From JBBDSJ01 sp040905025 (GTDB lineage Bacteria > Pseudomonadota > Gammaproteobacteria > Methylohalomonadales > Methylohalomonadaceae), in NCBI GenBank assembly GCA_040905025.1, contig JBBDSJ010000122.1:1-64000 (forward strand): 64,000 bases of DNA, written 5' to 3'. The stretch's first letter is position 1. The number at the start of each line of letters is the position of its first letter. A program made the translations under genes and the position numbers. Of the stretch, positions 8,361 through 15,575 are shown in pieces. Below the pieces are notes generated by a model. It saw nothing but the letters and a program-made list of their open reading frames with translations, was not told the DNA's origin and ran no database searches.

Positions 8361-8467
8361 TTTATCCACAATAAAAAAGTGAAATTAGGCTTTATATATC
8401 TTTACAGTCTTTCCGTGGTATTAGCGCTTATGATGCGTACATTCACGCAAACCAAGAATAAAGAATA

Positions 8468-9343
8468 ATGAGCATCCTTATCGACAAAAATACCAGGGTT
8501 ATCTGTCAGGGCTTTACCGGCAGGCAAGGCACCTTCCATTCCGAACAAGCCATTGCCTATGGCACCCAACTGGTCGGCGGCGTAACGCCGGGACGTGGTG
8601 GCAGTACACATCTGGATCGACCGGTGTTTGATACGGTCGTTGATGCGGTCGATGCAACCGGTGCTGATGCAAGCATGATTTTTGTGCCGGCAACCTTTGC
8701 CGCCGAAGCTATTGCCGAAGCATGTGAAGCCGGTATCAAAACCATTATTTGTATCACCGAAGGCATTCCGACGCTGGATATGGTGCGGGTTCGCGCATTT
8801 CTGGATCAATGTCCCGATACCCGGCTGGTCGGGCCGAATTGTCCCGGCGTCATCTCACCCGGTCAGTGCAAGATTGGCATCATGCCCGGCAATATTCACA
8901 CTGAAGGCTGTATTGGTATTGTCTCGCGCTCAGGTACGCTGACATATGAAGCAGTACACCAGACCAGCAAAAACGGTCTCGGCCAAAGTACCTGCGTCGG
9001 TATTGGCGGCGATCCTATCCATGGCATGAATTTCATTGACTGTCTGGGTTTATTTGAGCAGGACCCGCAAACAGAAGCCATCATCATGGTAGGTGAAATC
9101 GGCGGTAATGCCGAAGAACAGGCTGCCGGGTTTATCCAGCAACACGTTACCAAACCGGTAGTGGCCTATATTGCCGGCGTTACCGCACCACCCGGCAAAC
9201 GCATGGGGCACGCCGGTGCCATTATTGCCGGCGGCAAGGGCACGGCCGCTGACAAGTTTGCCGCGCTGGAAGCCGCCGGCGTTAAAACTACCCGTTCGCC
9301 TGCTGAACTGGGCAAAACCATCCAGCAAGTGCTTGGCCGCTAG
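8468..9343 (+). CDS. sucD: Succinyl-CoA ligase subunit alpha
   Basis: The 291-residue alpha subunit binds CoA through its N-terminal Rossmann domain (QGFTGRQGTFHSEQA, residues 15-29) and carries the phosphohistidine H248 in GHAGAII. The motifs GPNCPGVI and GIGGDPI are also as expected. Length is usual for the family. It pairs with sucC to form the heterotetramer or dimer of the TCA cycle. The 2-oxoglutarate dehydrogenase genes that accompany sucCD in many proteobacteria are not in the window. Confidence 0.96.
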   Translation: MSILIDKNTRVICQGFTGRQGTFHSEQAIAYGTQLVGGVTPGRGGSTHLDRPVFDTVVDAVDATGADASMIFVPATFAAEAIAEACEAGIKTIICITEGIPTLDMVRVRAFLDQCPDTRLVGPNCPGVISPGQCKIGIMPGNIHTEGCIGIVSRSGTLTYEAVHQTSKNGLGQSTCVGIGGDPIHGMNFIDCLGLFEQDPQTEAIIMVGEIGGNAEEQAAGFIQQHVTKPVVAYIAGVTAPPGKRMGHAGAIIAGGKGTAADKFAALEAAGVKTTRSPAELGKTIQQVLGR

Positions 9344-9504
9344 CCGGACTGGTGCCGTTCAATCCCGGCCCGCCGCCATGCCGGAGCAAAGCTGATTCTA
9401 ATAACGGCCTGCAATAAACAGTTATTACGTTTACTGAAAAACAACTGTTAAACTCTGACCCCGTTTACCAGTAAGTATTCATTCTTCATCACTGTGTTTT
9501 TTCT

Positions 9505-11142
9505 ATGAACCGTCAGCCCCTGCGTCTCATGCTCGCACAATCCAACCTGATTGTCGGTGACATCCGTGGCAACACACGGCAGATAATTGATACTATCCGG
9601 CAAGCACGTGCTGCACATCATGCCGATCTGGTTATTTTTCCGGAGCTCGCCCTGACCGGTTATCCACCTGAAGATTTGTTATTACGGCCGGGTCTGCATC
9701 GGGCAATCAAAACTGCTGTGGAAGAAATTATTGCAGCGAGTAGCGATATCGGTGTTGTACTGGGTTTACCCGAATATACTGACAACCTGCTCTATAACAG
9801 CTGTCTTGTCATTGAAAACAAAATTGTACGTGGCTGTTATCGAAAACAGGTGCTGCCGAATTATGGTGTTTTTGACGAGAAACGCTATTTCACTGGCGGC
9901 ACTGAGGCCTGTGTACTGGATATCGCCGGTATGCCGGTTGCATTCAGTATTTGCGAAGACATCTGGCAACCACAACCGGCGCAACAGGCACGTGACGCAG
10001 GCGCGCGGTTGCTTATCAACATCAATGCCTCGCCTTATCATGTCGACAAACAGGCAGTACGGCAACAGGTATTGAAACAACGCATCGCGGAAACGGGTCT
10101 TGCAATCGTTTATCTGAATCTGACCGGTGGCCAGGATGAGCTGGTATTTGATGGTGGCTCGATGATGTTTGATAACCACGGCGAACTGCATTGGTCGGCG
10201 CCACAATTTATAACCGGACTCTATCCACTGACGTTGCAGGATGATGGCGAGCATATTGCACCGCTACAGCCTGATATTGCCGCTGTGCCGGAACTACTGG
10301 CCGGTATCTACCAGGCACTGGTCATGGGTATTCATGACTATGTGCATAAAAACGGCTTCAATGGCGCCGTTATCGGGCTTTCCGGTGGCATTGACTCGGC
10401 CCTGACACTGGCACTGGCTGTTGATGCGCTTGGTGCAGACAATGTCGAAGTGCTGGCCATGCCATCGAGATACACGGCTTTGATGAGCCTGGAAGACGCT
10501 CGTGAAATGGCAGCGATTCTCAATGTGCGTTATCACGAGTTTCCGATTGAAGCGCCATTCAATGCATTTCTTGATGTACTCAGGCCGGTACTTAAAGACT
10601 TGCCGGCGGATACAACCGAAGAAAACATCCAGGCACGCTGTCGCGGTATTTTGCTGATGGCGGTATCGAACAAGACCGGCAAAATGGTGCTGACAACCGG
10701 CAACAAAAGCGAAATGTCCGTTGGCTACGCCACACTTTATGGCGACATGGCGGGTGGCTTTGCACCGCTGAAAGATGTCTCGAAAACGCTGGTGTTCAGA
10801 CTCAGCGACTGGCGCAACCGGGACAGCCGGGTTATCCCACAACGGATTATCGATCGGCCACCATCAGCAGAGCTGCGCCCGGATCAGCGTGATGACCAGT
10901 CGTTGCCGCCCTACGATATTCTGGATCCGGTGCTGGAGCGTTATATCGAACGTGATCAGACACCGGATGAAATCATTGCCGCCGGTTATGATCGTGAACT
11001 GGTAATCAGGATTGTGCGGCTGGTGGATCGAAATGAATACAAGCGGCGGCAGGCGGCACCGGGTGTACGGATAAGTGAACGGGCATTTGGCCGTGACCGG
11101 CGCTATCCGATCACATCAGGCTATAAGGAAATCGGCGAATAG
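9505..11142 (+). CDS. nadE: Glutamine-dependent NAD+ synthetase
   Basis: This 545-residue two-domain enzyme makes NAD+ from nicotinic acid adenine dinucleotide using glutamine. The N-terminal nitrilase-type glutaminase (1-265) shows the Glu-Lys-Cys triad: E47 (FPELALTG), K114 (YRKQVLPN) and C150 (FSICEDIW). The C-terminal synthetase (about 270-545) has the PP-loop SGGIDSAL starting at S293, followed by TTGNKSE and YGDMAGGF. The ammonia route between the domains is implied by the fusion. It is a stand-alone gene; no strong Shine-Dalgarno is visible before the ATG at 9505, and the 161-base gap after sucD shows no clear terminator. Confidence 0.95.
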   Translation: MNRQPLRLMLAQSNLIVGDIRGNTRQIIDTIRQARAAHHADLVIFPELALTGYPPEDLLLRPGLHRAIKTAVEEIIAASSDIGVVLGLPEYTDNLLYNSCLVIENKIVRGCYRKQVLPNYGVFDEKRYFTGGTEACVLDIAGMPVAFSICEDIWQPQPAQQARDAGARLLININASPYHVDKQAVRQQVLKQRIAETGLAIVYLNLTGGQDELVFDGGSMMFDNHGELHWSAPQFITGLYPLTLQDDGEHIAPLQPDIAAVPELLAGIYQALVMGIHDYVHKNGFNGAVIGLSGGIDSALTLALAVDALGADNVEVLAMPSRYTALMSLEDAREMAAILNVRYHEFPIEAPFNAFLDVLRPVLKDLPADTTEENIQARCRGILLMAVSNKTGKMVLTTGNKSEMSVGYATLYGDMAGGFAPLKDVSKTLVFRLSDWRNRDSRVIPQRIIDRPPSAELRPDQRDDQSLPPYDILDPVLERYIERDQTPDEIIAAGYDRELVIRIVRLVDRNEYKRRQAAPGVRISERAFGRDRRYPITSGYKEIGE

Positions 11143-11193
11143 ATTATGGCTGGCAGCGTATGGCTGGCATCTGTTATCTAACAGCGCCGTCCA

Positions 11194-11976
11194 TCACCTC
11201 ACAACAATCTGTCGTGCTTCAAACGAACCGGGGTGGTTCGGGAAATTATAATCCAGCACACGTAGCGCGTCTTCAGCCAGATCATTCATTTCCAGCACCT
11301 TATAGGCCTTTGCCATTATCACCAGTGCGTCCGGCATCGCCGGAGTACGCTGATAATTTTCAACCACATATTGTGCCCGGTTTGCCGCTGCAACAAACGC
11401 ACCACGTCGCATGTAGTAATTTGCGACATGGACTTCATGCCGGGCCAACAGGTTACGCAGGTAGGTCATACGCAAGCGCGCATCTTCGGCATAGCGGGTG
11501 TCCGGGTGGCGCTTCAGCAACTCGGCAAAATCGTTGAACGCCTGCTCATTGTTACTCATGTCGCGTTGCGACGAATCCGTTGGCAAATAGCGCTGGGTCA
11601 GACCCTTGCCGCGGTTAAAGTTTGCCAGGCCGCGCAGATAATACGCATAATCCACATGCCGGTTACGCGGATACAGTTTGATAAACCGATCCACTGCACT
11701 GACCGCAGCATCGTGTTCTTCGTTCTTGTAATATGCATAACCCAGATCCAGCAATGCCTGCTGGCCATGTACGCCAAACGGGAAGCGCGCCTCCAGCTTT
11801 TGATAAAGTTCGACCGCACGCGTGTAAAAACCGCTATCCAGCGCGCCGCGGGCTTCGTCGTATAATCGCTCAGCCGTCCAGCCCTGGGTTTCGTCTTTTT
11901 TCTCTTTGCCGAATATGCCGCAGCCGGCCGACAGCGCAAGCATGAAGCATATGACAGGTATTAGAATGGTTCGCAT
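11194..11976 (-). CDS. bamD: Outer membrane protein assembly factor BamD (ComL)
   Basis: The 260-residue lipoprotein starts MRTILIPV and has a lipobox LSAGC with lipidated C19; residue +2 is Gly, compatible with outer-membrane sorting. The rest is helical TPR repeats (for example LYDEARGALDSG, ALLDLGYAYYK), the scaffold by which BamD binds BamA and nascent outer-membrane proteins. The in-frame extension to 12048 is rejected because the signal peptide starts at 11976. It is divergent from rluD with 81 bases between start codons, the arrangement found in Pseudomonas and E. coli. Confidence 0.95.
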   Translation of the reverse strand: MRTILIPVICFMLALSAGCGIFGKEKKDETQGWTAERLYDEARGALDSGFYTRAVELYQKLEARFPFGVHGQQALLDLGYAYYKNEEHDAAVSAVDRFIKLYPRNRHVDYAYYLRGLANFNRGKGLTQRYLPTDSSQRDMSNNEQAFNDFAELLKRHPDTRYAEDARLRMTYLRNLLARHEVHVANYYMRRGAFVAAANRAQYVVENYQRTPAMPDALVIMAKAYKVLEMNDLAEDALRVLDYNFPNHPGSFEARQIVVR

Positions 11977-12057
11977 GTTTTTTAGAGTAGCGATAAAGCC
12001 GCTGGCCGTAAAGTCCCGCAACAGCCTGAGCGGGTATGGCAGCAACACGCCGGCACC

Positions 12058-13032
12058 ATGGTGAACCTCGCCGCCAAATCAGAGCCGCTTGAGCTGGCCA
12101 CGGTAATTCCGGCCGAACTGGCCGGTAAACGACTGGATCAGGCCCTGGCGAGCCTGTTCAGTGATTATTCCCGGGCGCGGATCAGTGACTGGATCAAGGC
12201 CGGGCAAGTGTTGGTCGATCAACATCCGGCCCGACCCCGTGACAAGGTACACGGTGGCGAACATATTCATATCTCGGCGCAGGTCAGCGTCAGTGCTGCC
12301 GCGAGCCCCGAGGCCATTGCGCTGGATGTGATTTACGAAGATGCCGACGTTATCGTGCTTAACAAGCCGGTCGGACTGGTCGTGCATCCGGGTGCCGGTA
12401 ATCCGCAACATACTTTGCTCAATGCCCTGTTGAATCATGATCCGGCGCTTGATCAGCTACCGCGTGCCGGGATTATCCAGCGGCTCGACAAGGATACCAG
12501 TGGCATTATGGTCGTCACCCGCAGCCTGCGGGCGCATACCCGGCTGGTCGTTGACTTGCAGGCGCGCCGCCTCAAGCGCGAATATCTGGCCATCGTCAAC
12601 GGCGTTCTGACAGCAGGCGGCACGGTCGATGCACCAATCGGCCGGCATCCGCGCCAGCGTACACGCATGGCCATCACCACCGCCGGCAAACCGGCAATCA
12701 CACATTTTCGGGTTGAACAACGCTACCGTGCCCACACGTTAATCCGGGCACAACTGGAAAGTGGCCGTACCCACCAGATTCGGGTACACATGGCGCATAT
12801 CCAGCACGCCGTGCTCGGTGATCCGGCGTATAACAACCGCCCGACCTTGCCGCGCGGCGCAGACCAAACCGTCATTGACGGCATTCGCCGTTTCCGCCGG
12901 CAGGCATTGCATGCGCAGCGGCTTGGTTTCAGTCATCCCGGCAGCGGTGACTGGCTGGAGTTCGACGCGCCACCACCGGCCGACTTCGCCGGATTATGTG
13001 AACTGCTTGCTGGCGATGCCGCACGCACCTGA
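12058..13032 (+). CDS. rluD: 23S rRNA pseudouridine synthase RluD
   Basis: The 324-residue enzyme converts uridines in helix 69 of 23S rRNA (positions 1911, 1915, 1917 in E. coli) to pseudouridine. It has an S4 RNA-binding domain (about 20-75, RLDQALASLFSDYSRARIS) and the RluA catalytic fold with RLDKDTSG containing catalytic D144, then KREYLA and GRTHQIRVH. The residue before the RLDKD motif is Gln where His is usual. Gene order bamD / rluD / pgeF supports RluD rather than RluC or RluA. It is followed 21 bases later by pgeF. Confidence 0.94.
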   Translation: MVNLAAKSEPLELATVIPAELAGKRLDQALASLFSDYSRARISDWIKAGQVLVDQHPARPRDKVHGGEHIHISAQVSVSAAASPEAIALDVIYEDADVIVLNKPVGLVVHPGAGNPQHTLLNALLNHDPALDQLPRAGIIQRLDKDTSGIMVVTRSLRAHTRLVVDLQARRLKREYLAIVNGVLTAGGTVDAPIGRHPRQRTRMAITTAGKPAITHFRVEQRYRAHTLIRAQLESGRTHQIRVHMAHIQHAVLGDPAYNNRPTLPRGADQTVIDGIRRFRRQALHAQRLGFSHPGSGDWLEFDAPPPADFAGLCELLAGDAART

Positions 13033-13053
13033 CCGGGCTGGATAACTGCGCCA

Positions 13054-13794
13054 ATGCAAGCATGGCTACCTGCAGACTGGCCGGCACCGGCCAATATCAA
13101 AGCCGGCTGCACGCTACGCAACGGTGGTCACAGCCGCGCACCCTATGCCAGCTTTAATCTGGCCATGCATGTTGGTGATGATCCGGCTGCCGTGACCAGT
13201 AACCGTCAACAGCTCCAGAACCAGCTTGATCTGCCCGCCACACCTGTCTGGCTCAATCAGGTACACGGCAACGTCATCATCCGGGCCGATGCTGCCGGAA
13301 CCGCTTCACCTGTCAGCGCTGATGGCAGCTGGAGTGATACGCCGGGTGTTGTTTGCGCCGTGCTGGTGGCCGACTGTCTGCCCCTGTTGTTATACCGGCC
13401 GGATGGATGTGCTGTTGCCGCGGTGCATGTCGGCTGGCGTGGATTGCTGGCCGAAGTGATTGAATCCGCTGTAGCGGCATTGGGCTCGGCATCAACATTG
13501 CTCGCCTGGCTCGGACCCGCTATCGGGCCGGACGCTTTTGAAGTTGGAGATGACGTTTATGCCGCCTGCCGCCGGCATTCCCGGCAAACAGCCGCTGCAT
13601 TCAGCGTCTCGCGCCCCGGCCACTGGCTGGCCGATCTGCCGCTGCTCGTCAGGCAACGCCTGGCCGAGCAGGGCGTACATCAGCATTATGGCGGCACATA
13701 TTGCACTTATTCCGAGCCGGATCGATTTTATTCCTACCGCCGTGATGGTATTACCGGACGCCAGGCCGCATTGATCTGGATAAATCGATCCTGA
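13054..13794 (+). CDS. pgeF: Peptidoglycan editing factor PgeF (YfiH / DUF152)
   Basis: The 246-residue protein has the family motifs NQVHGN, CAVLVADCLPLL, AAVHVGWRGL and the C-terminal YCTYSEPDRFYSYRRDG; the conserved His and Cys form the metal/active site. YfiH proteins are multicopper-oxidase-like or purine-nucleoside-acting cytosolic enzymes, and in E. coli loss allows wrong amino acids into peptidoglycan precursors. The gene lies 21 bases after rluD and is probably co-transcribed, as in Pseudomonas. Confidence 0.92.
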   Translation: MQAWLPADWPAPANIKAGCTLRNGGHSRAPYASFNLAMHVGDDPAAVTSNRQQLQNQLDLPATPVWLNQVHGNVIIRADAAGTASPVSADGSWSDTPGVVCAVLVADCLPLLLYRPDGCAVAAVHVGWRGLLAEVIESAVAALGSASTLLAWLGPAIGPDAFEVGDDVYAACRRHSRQTAAAFSVSRPGHWLADLPLLVRQRLAEQGVHQHYGGTYCTYSEPDRFYSYRRDGITGRQAALIWINRS

Positions 13795-13959
13795 CGACCA
13801 GGGCATGAATCCGGCTTTAATCGGCCGCTACAGCAAGAGTTGCTAACAGTCTGCAAATCATGAGCTAAGCTTGAGTTTGAGGAGCGTTTACTGACGCTGG
13901 CAATTACCGTCAGTGCATTTTTTGAAAAATAACAATAAGCCGACAAGGGGTGCAACGTT

Positions 13960-15399
13960 ATGGCCAAAACCAAAGCAGGCAAGCCGCAGGCAGGTGTTTC
14001 ATTCAGCGCCAGTGTCAATCACATGGCGGACCGGGCGTTCAAGGCTCTGGAAATTGACCCGGGCATTGCTGAATCCATCAAAAATTGTCATTCCGTCTTG
14101 CAGGTTCGCTTCCCGGTCAATATCCAGGGCAAGCTCAAGGTTTTTACCGGCTGGCGCGCCGTACACAGCACCCACCGTCTGCCGGCCAAGGGCGGTATCC
14201 GCTATGCACCGATCGTGGATCAGGATGAAGTCGAGGCACTGGCCGCACTCATGACCTACAAGTGTGCGATTGTCGATGTACCGTTTGGCGGTTCCAAGGG
14301 CGGCTTGTGTATTGATCCGAAACTCTATGATCGTCACGAACTGCAACTCATTACCCGGCGCTTTGCGCGTGAACTGATCCGCAAGGGTTTCCTGAGTCCG
14401 GCGACCAATGTGCCGGCACCGGATGTCGGCACCGGCGAACGCGAAATGGCCTGGATAGCCGATACCTACAAGCACCTGGAACCGGAAGACATCAACTACC
14501 AGGCCTGCGTAACCGGCAAGCCGGTACATCACGGTGGCATCCGCGGCCGTACCGAGGCGACCGGCCGTGGTGTCGTGTATGCATTGCGCGAATTCTTTCG
14601 CCATCCGGACGACATGAAAACCGCCAATCTTGACGGTGGCCTGGGTGATAAACGCATCATCGTGCAGGGTCTCGGTAACGTCGGCTATCACGCCGCCCGG
14701 TTGCTGCAGGAAGAAGACAATGCCCGGATTATTGCGGTAATCGAACGTGATGGCGCACTGGTCAACGAGGCCGGTGTACCGATTGAACGGGTACGCCAGT
14801 ATATGAATGAAAACCAGGGACTGGTCAAAGGCTTTCCGGATGCCACCTTTTCGGACAACAGCAAGGCGGTGTTGGAGTTACGCTGCGATGTTCTGATCCC
14901 GGCGGCGCTCGAGGCACAAATCACGCAGGAAAATGCAGACCGCATTCAGGCGAGTCTCATTGTCGAGGCGGCAAACGGCCCGATCACCTATGAGGCCGAT
15001 GAAATCCTGCGTAAAAAGGGCATTACGGTACTGCCGGATGCCTACGTCAATGCCGGCGGCGTGACGGTCTCGTATTTCGAATGGATCCGTAACCTCTCGC
15101 ATATACGTTTCGGCCGCATGGAACGCCGGTTCGATGAAGTCCGCGGTCAACACCTGATAACCGCACTCGAGGCCATGACAAACCAGCAGGTACCGGACTG
15201 GATCAAAACCGAACTCACCCATGGCGCGGACGAACTGGACCTGGTGCGTTCCGGTCTGGACGACACCATGCGGCTGGCCTATCAGGAAATCAGTGAGGCA
15301 GCACGCCAGTATAAACTTGGCCATGATTTTCGTACGGCAACCTATGTCGTTGCTATCAGCAAGATTGCACGCTCATATCTGGATATTGGCGTTTACTGA
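13960..15399 (+). CDS. Glu/Leu/Phe/Val-type dehydrogenase, probably NAD(P)-glutamate dehydrogenase
   Basis: The 479-residue enzyme starts after an AAGGGGTG ribosome binding site. The N-terminal substrate domain contains KGGIRYAP, the catalytic-lysine stretch TYKCAIVDVPFGGSKGG and NVPAPDVGTG; the C-terminal Rossmann domain has VQGLGNVGYHAA for the nucleotide; EAANGP and PDAYVNAGGV follow. These are hallmarks of hexameric GDHs of the 420-480 residue class. It interconverts glutamate with 2-oxoglutarate and ammonia. It sits between pgeF and clpB, which are adjacent in Pseudomonas, so it is an insertion relative to that order. Cofactor choice cannot be read from the sequence with certainty. Confidence 0.88.
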   Translation: MAKTKAGKPQAGVSFSASVNHMADRAFKALEIDPGIAESIKNCHSVLQVRFPVNIQGKLKVFTGWRAVHSTHRLPAKGGIRYAPIVDQDEVEALAALMTYKCAIVDVPFGGSKGGLCIDPKLYDRHELQLITRRFARELIRKGFLSPATNVPAPDVGTGEREMAWIADTYKHLEPEDINYQACVTGKPVHHGGIRGRTEATGRGVVYALREFFRHPDDMKTANLDGGLGDKRIIVQGLGNVGYHAARLLQEEDNARIIAVIERDGALVNEAGVPIERVRQYMNENQGLVKGFPDATFSDNSKAVLELRCDVLIPAALEAQITQENADRIQASLIVEAANGPITYEADEILRKKGITVLPDAYVNAGGVTVSYFEWIRNLSHIRFGRMERRFDEVRGQHLITALEAMTNQQVPDWIKTELTHGADELDLVRSGLDDTMRLAYQEISEAARQYKLGHDFRTATYVVAISKIARSYLDIGVY

Positions 15400-15505
15400 C
15401 CATGTGAATCGTCATAAGTGAAACATGAATTGTTAATCGCGGGAACCGGGTACTACCGCTCAATTCACGCTTCACGAACAATGGTCAACTATTCACAGCC
15501 TGGCG

Positions 15506-15534
15506 CTTGAATTCCCCTGCCCCCGCCCGCATCT
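15506..15534 (+). promoter_or_regulatory. Sigma-32 (heat-shock) type promoter of clpB
   Basis: CTTGAA at 15506-15511 and CCGCATCT at 15527-15534, 15 bases apart, match the RpoH consensus CTTGAA / CCCCATNT with one mismatch. Transcription would start near 15541, about 35 bases before the clpB ATG. ClpB is a classic RpoH target. Confidence 0.72.
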
Positions 15535-15575
15535 AGCAAGGTAATACGAATCTTAGCCTTGAGGCGACTCCAATC

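Noticed and set aside
11977..12048. A longer start for bamD
   Set aside because: The signal peptide and lipobox start at 11976, and the extension would run into the divergent rluD leader.
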